Below are positions 36,176-44,452 of a DNA stretch of 64,000 nt, one piece after another. The stretch is from Stigmatella ashevillena (GTDB taxonomy: Bacteria > Myxococcota > Myxococcia > Myxococcales > Myxococcaceae): the NCBI RefSeq assembly GCF_028368975.1, contig NZ_JAQNDM010000002.1, forward strand, positions 7,186,425 to 7,250,424. The letters run 5' to 3'. Under the pieces are notes generated by a model. It worked only from the letters and a program-made list of their open reading frames with translations, made no database searches and was not told where the DNA came from. Within the stretch, counting starts at the first letter, position 1; every line of letters starts with the position of its first letter. Position numbers and translations under genes: made by a program.

Positions 36176-37207
36176 TCAGTTCGGGGACGTGGGCGGGGCC
36201 GGGGCGAAGACACGCAGGGCGGAGGGGACCAGCTCGAAGCGCATGGGCGTCTGGCCGAAGAGCTCGCCGTCCGCGTTCACTTCCTGCGAGGGCTCTGCCT
36301 CCACGAACAGCCGGGAGGTGCGCCAGGTGGTGACGGAGGGATGGTCCACGTGCTCACCGCTGCGCAGCGAGAAGGCCACGCGCGCCAGGGTGGAGAGATC
36401 CTGGATGTGGCCGAGCCCCGTGCCCTCCCGGCCGGATTCGACGGAAGGGGCGGCGATGGCATAGACGTGCAGCATCCGGTCATCGAGCGCCGCATCGGGC
36501 GCCACCATGTTGCCCGCGCCGTGGTAGCGGCCATTGCCCACCACGAGTTGCAGCACATCCAGTTCGAGGGAGTCCGTATCGGTCTTCAGCCGGACGCGAA
36601 AGGGTTGATGCTCCCAGGCCTCGGCGGCGGCGGCGACGGGATAGGCCAGCTTGCCGATCCGCTGCTTGAGCTGCTTGTTGAGCCGCTTGGCGATGGCGGT
36701 GGCGAGGCCGAGGCTCGCCGCGTTGAGGAAGGGTCGGCCATTGGCGAGTCCCACGTCCACCCGGGCCGTGTATCCCTGGGCGATGATTTCACAGGCCGCC
36801 TCGATGGAGGCGGGGATGCCCAATGAGCGCGCGAAGTCATTGCCCGTGCCGAGCGGCAAGACGCCCAGCGTCACGTCCCGGCCCAGAAGGGGAGAGATGA
36901 CGCCACTCAGGGTGCCGTCTCCCCCGCCAATGAGGATGCGCCGGGCGCCCCGCTGCACGGCCTCGGCTAGCACCTGGGGCATGCGGCGCGGCTGGGTGAG
37001 CGCATGGCAGTCCATCAGCTCAACGCCTTGGGCGGCCAGCGCCTGGCGGGCTGCTTCGAAGGCCTCCCGTCCCGAGCGGGACTTGGTGTTCACGACCAAC
37101 ACTGCGGGTCCCTCGTTGAGAGTCCGCCGCCGCGGGGGAGCGATGAGAGCCGTTTCCAGGGTGAGACCCTCCTTCTTTTCGGCAATAGAAGGTGCGCACG
37201 CCCACAC
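36176..37207 (-). CDS. Diacylglycerol/sphingosine-kinase-like lipid kinase (YegS/LCB5 family)
   Basis: 343 aa from GTG 37207. The conserved part starts about residue 33 (PAVLVVNTKSRSG), a strand/phosphate-loop start of DAGK_cat domains. The ATP-binding motif ILIGGGDGTLSGVISPLL (~90-107) and the signature LGVLPLGTGNDFARSLGIP (~116-134) are both intact. A YegS-type C-terminal beta-sandwich follows (DVLQLVVGNGRYHGAGNMVAPDA split over strands; DGELFGQTPMRFELVP). It would phosphorylate diacylglycerol or a related lipid alcohol at the inner membrane. Confidence 0.9.
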   Translation of the reverse strand: MWACAPSIAEKKEGLTLETALIAPPRRRTLNEGPAVLVVNTKSRSGREAFEAARQALAAQGVELMDCHALTQPRRMPQVLAEAVQRGARRILIGGGDGTLSGVISPLLGRDVTLGVLPLGTGNDFARSLGIPASIEAACEIIAQGYTARVDVGLANGRPFLNAASLGLATAIAKRLNKQLKQRIGKLAYPVAAAAEAWEHQPFRVRLKTDTDSLELDVLQLVVGNGRYHGAGNMVAPDAALDDRMLHVYAIAAPSVESGREGTGLGHIQDLSTLARVAFSLRSGEHVDHPSVTTWRTSRLFVEAEPSQEVNADGELFGQTPMRFELVPSALRVFAPAPPTSPN

Positions 37208-37351
37208 TGAAGGAGAAGGGGGGGACAGCGGATGTTGCTCCTCAAGTGGTTTTTTCAGTTCTTTACGAGAATCCGAAGATGTGCAGGGTGTAGGGAGAGA
37301 GGGGAACGCTCAGAGGTGTAAGATCCTGCACCCAAGGACAAAGAGGATCCC

Positions 37352-38426
37352 ATGAGAGGGGCATACCTGCTGGGGCTGAGCATATTGGCGGCAGCCTGTG
37401 CTACGGGCAGCGGGCGCGCGGGGATGCCCCATGCATCGGACACTGGCTCACGTGTCTCGCGCGTCGCAGACGGGACACCTGCATGGGTCGCCGTTCGGTC
37501 TCCGACGGGTCGAGGCCCAGTGCAGATCTCCCAAGCTGAGTTCGAGACCGCGATGAGGCGGTTCTCCCTGCAACTTCGAGACAAGTTGCCTCGTCGGCCG
37601 GAGTAACGGCTGGACGTCGTCACTTGGAAGAGCCCAGGAGAGAAAGACGAACACATAGAACTGGTGGGAGACTATCGCCAATGGTGCGAGCGCCGGGGTA
37701 CTCCTGGCGACTGTTTGGGATTGCTTCAGGGCAGGCTCTACCTGAGCGATGAGGCCAAGCGCTCCCTCGCTTTCACGTTGGCTACCCAGGGCGTTTGGGA
37801 AGGCACCGCAGCGGTCATTGACGAGGTGTTGGATCCGGTGCAACTCCAGATAGCCCTCGTGAGTACCCTGACAATGACCCTGGCGCTTCTGGCGATTCCC
37901 GAGCCCATCTCGAAGACCATCGTTCTTGTCCTGATCTGCTCCTTGGTGGCCTACGTAGGCTGGGACACGCTGGTAGGCCTCATTGGTGGGTGGAGGCGGC
38001 TGGACGAAGCGTTGGTGATGGGAGAGAAGGCTACCCGATTGCTCATTTTGGCTGCCACGGCAGCGCTAGGTTCAGGAAGGGGGGAAGGCCATCAACGGCG
38101 GGTTGCCAGGCCTGCCCCAAGCTTCGCGGATGGCAGCAGCCGAAGGGTTCTCGTTCGGGGTGTTGGGTCAGGCTCGTTCGATGAGGGTGACAGGCCGGAT
38201 TTTGACTGTCTCCATATTGGCTGTCTCCATGGAGTCCAATGCCCTGTTCATGGCAAACCAAGGAATGAGCAGCGGTGGACGTCGAGGTCCACGCTACGGC
38301 TCACTCTCTGCCGCTGATTCCAAGTACAGGCTGCGCTCGATTGAGTCATGGCGCAAGCCGCGCCTCACCGAGGACGGGTGGGTCCTCCCTTTGTATTCGC
38401 TCACGTGGGTCTCCATTGACGGGTAA
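37352..38426 (+). pseudogene. Disrupted SitA-type lipoprotein polymorphic toxin
   Basis: ATG 37352 (AGAGGATCC upstream) opens a lipoprotein signal with LAAACATG (lipobox Cys at about residue 16) and a QISQAEFETAMRRFSLQL helix, then hits an in-frame TAA at 37604-37606. The same frame resumes with DYRQWCERRGTPGDCL, a long hydrophobic pair (TMTLALLAIPEPISKTIVL and SLVAYVGWDTLVGLIGG), and ATRLLILAATAALG. At a six-G run (38079-38084) the homologous sequence moves to the next frame: GLPGLPQASRMAAAEGF, GQARSMRV, ILTVSILAVSMESN, ending at 38426. This is the order of SitA5/6-type outer-membrane-exchange toxins of myxobacteria, which pass between kin by TraA/B. The C-terminal toxin is not recognisable. 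One stop plus one G-run frameshift make it a probable pseudogene. Confidence 0.7.
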
Positions 38427-38532
38427 GGTGTTCTAGGGTGTTCGCCTGTCGACTAGGTACAAAAGGGAGGGGTGCCTCGTTTTTCAGGAACGTCTATCCT
38501 GGGATTGCAGTCAAACCGTCGTAGGAGGCGTT

Positions 38533-39090
38533 ATGCTTCAGCATCTTCCCGTCACAGTTTACATTCGTGCCGTCATGCTGGCCGGGCTGGTGGGCCTCTT
38601 CTCCCTGCCTGGGAAAGCCTGGGCTCAGGATGGATCCACCCCCATTTGGATTCCTGGGGGACCGTTCATGACGTTCAAGTTCCCAAGTTACTATGGGGAG
38701 CAAATCTACGCGGGCGCAAGTGGCGATCCGGACGGCATGCAAAACTTCCATTTCATGCCGGAAACCAGAGACATCACGCTGATCAAGGGCTTGTATAACG
38801 GTTGCCTCAATCTGACGAGCGACAACACATTCGTTACAGGGAACTGCCTTCCAACGGATCCCAAAGCGCAGTTTACGGTTACTCCCAACTATTTGTGGTG
38901 GAACGCGCCTCCTGAGATGAGGAGGTACCGGTACACCATCACCTCAAAGGCAGCCCCGGTAGGAACCTGCGTTGGTTTCAACTCTTCAGGATTATTGTCA
39001 AACGTCCCTTGCAACGCGTCGCAAGGCCAGCACGTAGAACCCTGGGTTATTGGAAGCGGAATGGCGCCGCACCCCTTTTTCTCTTTCTGA
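38533..39090 (+). CDS. Secreted protein, possibly ricin-type lectin-like
   Basis: 185 aa with a very good ribosome site (TAGGAGGCG) before ATG 38533. A signal peptide spans residues 1-32 (ending KAWA-QDG). The mature protein has paired Cys-Leu-(N)-Leu...C and C-V-G-F...PC patterns, GCLNLTSDNTFVTGNC and GTCVGFNSSGLLSNVPC, followed by Q...EPW. These resemble two blades of a ricin-B/beta-trefoil lectin. GC is about 50%, well below the flanking genome, like the whole 37.3-40.5 kb patch. It could bind glycans, or be the cognate immunity or partner of the neighbouring toxin gene. The fold call is tentative. Confidence 0.6.
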   Translation: MLQHLPVTVYIRAVMLAGLVGLFSLPGKAWAQDGSTPIWIPGGPFMTFKFPSYYGEQIYAGASGDPDGMQNFHFMPETRDITLIKGLYNGCLNLTSDNTFVTGNCLPTDPKAQFTVTPNYLWWNAPPEMRRYRYTITSKAAPVGTCVGFNSSGLLSNVPCNASQGQHVEPWVIGSGMAPHPFFSF

Positions 39091-39171
39091 GACGCCCAGG
39101 CGTAGTGCTCTTGGGCTCGGTTCCTATTCAGGGGCTGAGCCTTTTCCCATTCTGAGTGCAACTACTCCGCG

Positions 39172-39369
39172 ATGACCGCTCCAACTTCACCGGCTCAGAT
39201 AGCAGCGCTCTCGATACCCCTGTTGCTTGACGAGGAAGGCGATATGTCTGAGGAGTTCCTCTACGTCGCGTTTGCTGCTATAACTCTGCCTGAGAGGTCT
39301 GAGTTCGACGAAATCATAGGCCAAAGTAAGGAAGCGAGTTGGGTCACCACGTCCGAGCACGGGAGCTGA
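39172..39369 (+). CDS. Small hypothetical protein or gene fragment, 65 aa
   Basis: A short acidic frame with low GC. The first half is hydrophobic-helical (AQIAALSIPLLLDEEGDM) and the second acidic/polar (ERSEFDEIIGQSKEASW). No clear ribosome site precedes ATG 39172 and no family is recognised. Its position between a decayed SitA-like gene and an orphan toxin domain makes a truncated immunity gene one possibility. Confidence 0.3.
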   Translation: MTAPTSPAQIAALSIPLLLDEEGDMSEEFLYVAFAAITLPERSEFDEIIGQSKEASWVTTSEHGS

Positions 39370-39480
39370 CGACTGGGGGCGCCGACCGAGCGAGTGCCAT
39401 GCTGAATCCGAAACTTGCCCTAGTGGTCAACGTCATCATTGAAATCGTTAAGATGTCCTTGCATCAAATAGGGCTCTATC

Positions 39481-39876
39481 GTGACCGGGTACCTCCCTTT
39501 TAAGGGCACTCGTGAGCCTGCCAATCTCATCCCGAATCTGGGACAGAACCGTGCTGGTCAGTCCATCACGGATGGCAAAACCATCATCTGTTTCGATAAG
39601 AACGGCTTTCCTGAATTTGAGTCGAAATTTGAAACCTTATTGGAGGGAAGCAACATTGGCAGCGGACGTCCAGACTTGCACTTTAGAGAAGCAAATCAGA
39701 GGCTCTTTGACGCCATTCAAGCGGATCCCGCTCTGGCACAGGCGTTGAGGCTGAGCCAAGAGCAGGTCAGGAAACTGTCTGCTCGCCGAGCCCCGGTTGG
39801 CTACGCTTGGCATCACCATCTCGCGATTCCCCATATAGGTGGCATGGCCATCTGGGGAGGTGGATACCCTCCATGA
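39481..39876 (+). CDS. Orphan WHH/HNH-type nuclease toxin domain, probably internally deleted
   Basis: A 131-aa frame from a GTG, bounded upstream by an in-frame TAG. It contains the segment order of toxin C-termini of the WHH nuclease group: LPFKGTREPANLIPNLGQN, ITDGKTIICFDKNGFPEFESKFE, DLHFREANQRLFDAIQADP, then PVGYAWHHH and HIGGMAIWGGGYPP. In intact members roughly 20 residues with a G-x-M-Q-L-V...H motif lie between WHH and the H-x-GG. Here only HLAIP separates them, so catalytic residues are probably missing. No secretion or delivery domain is fused. The stop overlaps the start of the SUKH gene by 4 bp (ATGA), the normal toxin-immunity arrangement. Target would be nucleic acid. Confidence 0.7.
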   Translation: MTGYLPFKGTREPANLIPNLGQNRAGQSITDGKTIICFDKNGFPEFESKFETLLEGSNIGSGRPDLHFREANQRLFDAIQADPALAQALRLSQEQVRKLSARRAPVGYAWHHHLAIPHIGGMAIWGGGYPP

Positions 39877-40310
39877 CTGTTTTTTGGGAGCCCTACCTCA
39901 GTCTTGCGCTGCAACCGGTAAGCGCTGCAGATTTGGCCCAGCTAGAACAGGAATGGGGTGTTGCTCTTCCTGGGGAATATAAAGACCTGGTCACTGCCTG
40001 CCAAGGCATGGCGCCGACACCTGACATCTTCAATGTTGGCAAGAAGAGCACTAACGTATTCAACGTCCTCTTGACCATCAAGCGCCACGAAGGATACGAG
40101 AGCTACTCGATTCCCCGGGCTTATGAGGTTTTGAGGCCTCACGTGCCTCCAGGAGTCTTTCCCTTCGCGAAAACTCCATCAGGAGAGTTCATTTGCTTTG
40201 ACTATCGAGATCGCCCCACGGACCCTCAAGTCGTCCTTGTCTCTGTGGAGATGGCTGTTTATCCTATTTCGAATGACTTTGGCAGTTTTCTGAATGGGTT
40301 GCATCATTAG
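39873..40310 (+). CDS. SUKH (SMI1/KNR4) family immunity protein
   Basis: 145 aa from ATG 39873, overlapping the toxin stop (ATGA). The protein follows the SUKH-1 pattern: an initial helix with LEQEWGVALPGEYKDLV, Q-G segment, a central FPFAKTPSGEFICFDYRDRP strand pair, and a final helix ISNDFGSFLNGL. SUKH proteins neutralise diverse nuclease toxins by direct binding. The reading frame is intact although the toxin appears deleted, so it could still protect against related toxins from neighbours. Low GC matches the toxin. It has no signal peptide, consistent with a cytoplasmic target. Confidence 0.82.
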   Translation: MTVFWEPYLSLALQPVSAADLAQLEQEWGVALPGEYKDLVTACQGMAPTPDIFNVGKKSTNVFNVLLTIKRHEGYESYSIPRAYEVLRPHVPPGVFPFAKTPSGEFICFDYRDRPTDPQVVLVSVEMAVYPISNDFGSFLNGLHH

Positions 40311-40664
40311 CCAATGGCTCGCACAGCCCATCCGCAAGGGGCTCAATCCTCATTCGCCAGGTCGCGGGGATGAAGCGTTCCTGACAGATCACGGAAGACC
40401 ACCTCCACGTTGGACAGCAAGTCCCAGTGCGCGTCACTCAGGGTGATGCCGAAGCCCCTGGCCGCTTATCCGACCGCCGCGCGAACCCGTTCCCCGACGG
40501 ATCATGTTTCGACAAGGCCTTGACGCGTGTGCCCTGTGCTAGAGGCTGGCGGCCAGGGTACTGCTCAGAAAACCCGTCGCATCTGTCATCAGGGCAGAGA
40601 CATGTGTCGAGCCATTCTCGCTTGAGCGGCGGTGAGGCCCATTGCCTGCTGCCTACACCTCCCC
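40311..40664. other. 354-bp region with a gene remnant
   Basis: This stretch between the SUKH gene and the hydrolase holds a remnant frame on the minus strand (40343-40465) and otherwise no supported gene. GC rises back to the genome average toward the right, marking the probable right border of the accessory patch. Confidence 0.5.
40343..40465 (-). pseudogene. C-terminal remnant of an unknown protein
   Basis: On the minus strand a 40-codon frame ends at TGA 40345-40343. It reads like real protein with high-GC codon use: GFGITLSDAHWDLL, then NVEVVFRDLSGTLHPRDLANED. Upstream it runs into a TAA at 40468-40466 and the sequence loses coding character, and there is no start codon with a ribosome site. 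It looks like the tail of a truncated gene left at the edge of the accessory patch. Family unknown. Confidence 0.35.
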
Positions 40665-41495
40665 ATGCTTCTTCATTATCGTCAGCTCACGAAGTCTCCC
40701 CAATCGGACTGGATTGTCTTCTTCCACGGAATGGGAGGGGATTGCTCGATCTTCTACAAGCAGATCCCCGCCTTCCAAGAGCACTACAACCTGCTGCTCA
40801 TCGATCTGCCCGGGCATGGCCAGTCGGCCAGCCTCAATGGGGAGGAACCCGTGGAGTTCGCGGCCCGGAAGGTCATCGAACTGCTCGAGCACCTGCGAAT
40901 TCCGCCCGCTCATTTCATGGGGGTCTCGCTGGGGACGATCGTCATGCAGTCCGTCGCGCTCCTGCGGCCTGACCGGGTCAAAGCCATGGTGCTCGCTGGG
41001 GCCGCGGGCCGGTTTCTGCCTTGGGGCCAGTGGCTGGTGAAGACCTCTCTGACCTTTCCCCTGGTACATGTCCTGCCCGCCCGGGTGGCGTACATCCTGT
41101 TTGCGCACATTCTGCTGCCCAGGAGGAACCACCGCACGTCTCGGGCCTTGTTCATCCGGGTGGCACGCGGGCTGCGGACGGCCGACTATCGGGCCTGGGC
41201 TTCCGTGGCCTATCTGCCAGACAGGACGTACGTCCAGCTCGCTCAGCGCAAGAACACCATCCCCAAGCTCTATGTCTCCGGGGCCCAGGACCACATGTTC
41301 CTGCCCACCACCCGCAGCTTCGTGGAGCGGGAGGCGCTGGCAAACCTCGTCGTCCTCCCAGCGTGTGGGCACGTCTGCAACATCGAGCAAGCCCCTCGGT
41401 TCAATGAACTCGCCTTGGCCTTCCTCCAGAAGTACGGCGCCCTGCACGGCCATGGCAATGACACGAAAGAGGTATGCTTGGAACCTTCCAAATAG
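40665..41495 (+). CDS. Alpha/beta-hydrolase
   Basis: 276 aa from ATG 40665; a GTG at 40632 is an alternative. It shows the classical hydrolase order: oxyanion-hole strand VFFHGMGGD, LLLIDLPGHGQS, nucleophile elbow MGVSLGTIV (Ser in G-x-S-x-G, ~92), cap region (~115-190) with several helices, Asp in VSGAQDHMF (~212) and His in CGHVCNIEQ (~235). It probably hydrolyses an ester or related bond in the cytoplasm. The substrate is not predictable from sequence. Confidence 0.88.
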   Translation: MLLHYRQLTKSPQSDWIVFFHGMGGDCSIFYKQIPAFQEHYNLLLIDLPGHGQSASLNGEEPVEFAARKVIELLEHLRIPPAHFMGVSLGTIVMQSVALLRPDRVKAMVLAGAAGRFLPWGQWLVKTSLTFPLVHVLPARVAYILFAHILLPRRNHRTSRALFIRVARGLRTADYRAWASVAYLPDRTYVQLAQRKNTIPKLYVSGAQDHMFLPTTRSFVEREALANLVVLPACGHVCNIEQAPRFNELALAFLQKYGALHGHGNDTKEVCLEPSK

Positions 41496-41523
41496 GTGAG
41501 CATGAGCCTGGAGGAAGTGCACA

Positions 41524-42807
41524 ATGGGCTTTCGCTTGAGTCGCAGGGTGAAATTGCTCCCCGGTGTTCGCATCAACATGGGGTTGCGTGGAGCATCCCT
41601 GAGCGTGGGCGGCCGCGGAGCGACCCTCAACTTTTCAAAACGCGGTGTACGTACAACCTTGGGAGTCCCCGGCACTGGGCAGTCATGGACCAGCAGGTCC
41701 GCAAGCCTCAGTCACCAAACGCCTGTAGCTAAATCCGGAACGCGCAAGAGCGCAGCGGCTGCCGAACGGGCCCTTCGAGCGGCAGAGGCGCAAACCTTTG
41801 TCGAAGCCGCAGAGTTGGAGCGCGAGGCGCAGGTCAGCGCATGGAGAGCCATGCCCGCTATTCCGTCGGAGGCGGACTACGCGCATGCCACACGTGCAGC
41901 GCCATGGCCGCACGCGACTCCGTCGCGACCTGAGGAGGGGCCTGCCCGTGCGGCCTTCCAAGCCGAATGCGAGCAGCGCGCGAACAAAGAAGAGACGGTA
42001 TCCGTCCCGAAAGTCGTCATGGGCCTTCTGGTACTTGCCTGCTCGCTTTCTCTTGGCATTGGCATGGGGAGTCTCTGCACAGTCATTGTAGGACTCATCG
42101 TCTCGTTCATTCTCGTGGTGCCTGAACTCAGCAACCTGCGCCGCCGCCGTCCCGTGGCACAGATGTACTTCACCCAGCAATGGCCGTTGCGCTGGATGGA
42201 GATCCAGGCCAACTGGACCGCGTACGAGGCATGGCCCGAGCAAGAACGTGAGCGGGCGGCATTCGCCGCCAGACTGGTAGGAGGCGACCTCGCAGCGTTG
42301 GCTGAGTCTCTGGAAGATTCCCTCGCCGACCTCGAATTTCCATTCGAGGCATCCTGTAGCGTTGCGATTCCTGAGCAATACGAAGCTTTCGTGCTGCTCG
42401 ATCTGCCCGAAATCGAAGACGCCATTGCGGAGGAAAAGCAGCGCGCCTTGAAGTCGGGCGAGGTGAAGGAAGTGCGCCGCACGCAGAAGGAGCGCCAAGC
42501 GGAGTACGCGAGTCTGGCAACAGGCTTGGCGTTGTGGGTGGCCCGGACTGCCTTCGCTGCAGGGCCCACCCTCCAGCGCGTGCACGTGGCTGCCTACACG
42601 CAGCGTCGACGCCCAGGTACGGGGGAACTCATCGATGACTATGTGTATGAGGTGTGCTTTGAGCGCACGGTGGCCTCACGATGGCGTCCGGACGAAGTGG
42701 ACCCGATCGAGGTACTGCGCAGCGTGCCCAGCCGAATCGATCTCCGTGCGGATGGCCAACTCAAGGCCATCCGTGCGCCAGAATGGGAGCACGTCGCGAA
42801 CGCGTAG
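41524..42807 (+). CDS. DUF4236 membrane protein
   Basis: 427 aa from ATG 41524 with GGAGGAAG upstream. The N-terminal 55 residues are a DUF4236 module (MGFRLSRRVKLLPGVRINM, then GLRGASLSVGGRGATLNFS and GTRTTLG-like VRTTLGVPGTG). Charged helical segments lie around it. Two hydrophobic segments (about 160-200, VVMGLLVLACSLSLGIGMG and LCTVIVGLIVSFILVV) form a membrane hairpin, followed by a long charged C-terminal domain with coiled-coil character. DUF4236 proteins have no established biochemical role. Codon use is nearer the genome norm than the patch to its left. Confidence 0.8.
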   Translation: MGFRLSRRVKLLPGVRINMGLRGASLSVGGRGATLNFSKRGVRTTLGVPGTGQSWTSRSASLSHQTPVAKSGTRKSAAAAERALRAAEAQTFVEAAELEREAQVSAWRAMPAIPSEADYAHATRAAPWPHATPSRPEEGPARAAFQAECEQRANKEETVSVPKVVMGLLVLACSLSLGIGMGSLCTVIVGLIVSFILVVPELSNLRRRRPVAQMYFTQQWPLRWMEIQANWTAYEAWPEQERERAAFAARLVGGDLAALAESLEDSLADLEFPFEASCSVAIPEQYEAFVLLDLPEIEDAIAEEKQRALKSGEVKEVRRTQKERQAEYASLATGLALWVARTAFAAGPTLQRVHVAAYTQRRRPGTGELIDDYVYEVCFERTVASRWRPDEVDPIEVLRSVPSRIDLRADGQLKAIRAPEWEHVANA

Positions 42808-42876
42808 AACTGTGGCCTTCGACTCGGCCTGTACGGCCCCTCTTTCCGACGATGGGAACGAGGGGCCGGTTTTGGT

Positions 42877-43596
42877 TCAGCGGGGCTCTTCGTCTTCGGG
42901 CGCCGCGTTCAGGCCCGCCTCGCCCCATGGCCACGTGCGCGGCGAGGCCTCGTAGCGCTCCAGCAGCTCCGCCGGATCCTTCATCAGCACCCGGCAGCCC
43001 GCGGCTTCGAGATCCCGGGCGGCAAAGCCTCCACACAGCACGCCCACCACGGGCAGGCTCAGCTTGCCGGCGGCGAGCGCGTCATAGGGCGTGTCCCCGA
43101 TGACCCCGGTGGTGCTGACATCGGGACGGCCCAGGCGCTGAAGCGCCGCCTCGAAGATGTCCGGATGCGGCTTGCTCTTCTCCGCGTCGTCCTTGGACGT
43201 GGCCTCTTCGAACAGCCCCTCGATGCGGCACAGCGACACGTAGTGCTTCAGCTCGTCGCCCTTGGCACTGGAGGCCAGGGCGGTGCGTACGCCGCCCTCG
43301 CGCAGCCGTTCGAACAGCTCCCGCACCTTTGGAAAGGCGCGCACCTTGGGCAGGAACTCCTTCAGGAAGAGCTGGGCGCGGTACTCGTCCAGGTCCTTGC
43401 CGAAGCGCTCCAGCTCTTCGTCCGTGAAGAACACAGGCAGAAGCTGATCGGCGCCCTTGCCGATCTGGCTGCGCACGTGCGCGAAGGGCACGTCCCGGCC
43501 GAACTCCAGGAACGCCCGCCGCCATGCCTCGGCATGCTCATCCACCGAGTCCACCAACGTCCCATCCACGTCGAAGATGATGTTTTCCACCATCAT
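42877..43596 (-). CDS. HAD-superfamily phosphatase (phosphoglycolate-phosphatase-like)
   Basis: 239 aa; ATG 43596 is chosen over GTG 43602 because GGGGAGG is properly spaced from it. Motif I is FDVDGTLVDS with nucleophile Asp and acid/base Asp. The four-helix C1 cap covers about 15-85. Motif II is the Ser in ALASSAKGD, motif III the Lys in EKSKPHPD, and motif IV GDTPYDALAAG. This is the complete HAD phosphatase set with a subtype IA cap, as in Gph and beta-phosphoglucomutase-like proteins. It would dephosphorylate a small phosphorylated metabolite. Confidence 0.9.
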   Translation of the reverse strand: MMVENIIFDVDGTLVDSVDEHAEAWRRAFLEFGRDVPFAHVRSQIGKGADQLLPVFFTDEELERFGKDLDEYRAQLFLKEFLPKVRAFPKVRELFERLREGGVRTALASSAKGDELKHYVSLCRIEGLFEEATSKDDAEKSKPHPDIFEAALQRLGRPDVSTTGVIGDTPYDALAAGKLSLPVVGVLCGGFAARDLEAAGCRVLMKDPAELLERYEASPRTWPWGEAGLNAAPEDEEPR

Positions 43597-43652
43597 CTGC
43601 ACCTCCCCGGCGGGAAGGTGGGGATGGGTTCATCCATTGACAAGGTGGGAGT

Positions 43653-44435
43653 CTATTTTACCTCGGAGTTCACGAGTGTCCGGGTCTGCACGTCGTAACC
43701 CTCGGGAGCCACGAGGATGAAGGTGTCATTGGGCAGCACGGGGTTGAGTTCGATCCGGGAGAGGGTTGTCTCGCCCACCTGCTGACCCCCCGCCCACCGG
43801 GTGAGGCGCTTGGGGACGCAGAGCTGGAGGGCCTCGTCACAGCTCTCCTCCTCCATGCGCACCTCCAGGGTGGTGCCATCCGCCAACTGGGAGCTTCGGG
43901 CCAGGAAGTCCAGCGAGGGCCACCGCAGCGTGTAGGTGACGCGCAGCCCCTGGGAGGCGGGCTCACTCCCCTTCGCCGCCAGCTCCACGGCCTCGGGGGC
44001 CCGTGCGTGGGAGACGCGCTTCACGCTCAGGCCGCCGGGCAAGAGCGGGGCCCGGAGCCCTTCGGGCGTCAGGGGCGCGAACACCTCGGTGAGAAAGCCT
44101 GCCTGCCGCTCTGGAGACAGCTCGGTTTTGAACGTGGTGAAGCGCCGGTCCGCGTCGCTCTGCTCGAAGAGGCGCTCGCCATCCCACGAGAAGGTCCGCA
44201 GCAGCGGTGCGCCCAGCCAGGCGCGCAGCCGCTGGGGGGCCCGGTAGGCGAAGGCGTAGGCCACGGGGGCCGCCTCGCCCTCCCGGGTCTGCCCTTCCAA
44301 GCGGTAGCTGGCAAGCCGCGCGTCCCGCTCGGACAGGCGCCGCTTCACCTCGGTGAGCAGGGCCGCGGAGGCATCCCCCGGCTTGGAGCAACCGGCCAGG
44401 GCCAGCAGGACGAGGGGCGGGAGGAGAAGGCGCAT
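43653..44435 (-). CDS. Lipoprotein, LolA/LolB-like fold (DUF4292-like)
   Basis: 260 aa. The signal peptide ends in lipobox LAGC (Cys at residue 16), so it is a lipoprotein. The mature part has long alternating strands (ASYRLEGQTREGEAAPVAYAF split, RLRAWLGAPLLRTFSWDGERLF, TTLEVRMEEESC) typical of the half-barrel LolA/outer-membrane lipoprotein-sorting superfamily. One Cys pair (CDEALQLC) could form a disulfide. It probably sits at the outer membrane; its cargo or partner is unknown. It is followed by the HAD phosphatase gene on the same strand. Confidence 0.65.
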   Translation of the reverse strand: MRLLLPPLVLLALAGCSKPGDASAALLTEVKRRLSERDARLASYRLEGQTREGEAAPVAYAFAYRAPQRLRAWLGAPLLRTFSWDGERLFEQSDADRRFTTFKTELSPERQAGFLTEVFAPLTPEGLRAPLLPGGLSVKRVSHARAPEAVELAAKGSEPASQGLRVTYTLRWPSLDFLARSSQLADGTTLEVRMEEESCDEALQLCVPKRLTRWAGGQQVGETTLSRIELNPVLPNDTFILVAPEGYDVQTRTLVNSEVK

Positions 44436-44452
44436 GGGAGGAGGGGGCAGGA

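Noticed and set aside
39399-39503. 35-codon frame (MLNPKLALVV...) just before the WHH toxin frame
   Set aside because: It could be a frame-shifted upstream part of the toxin, but no homologous segment is recognised and there is no ribosome site, so it is not listed as a gene.
40427-40972. 181-codon plus-strand frame overlapping the hydrolase start
   Set aside because: It overlaps the hydrolase in another frame and its translation is low in conserved structure. The hydrolase frame has all catalytic motifs.
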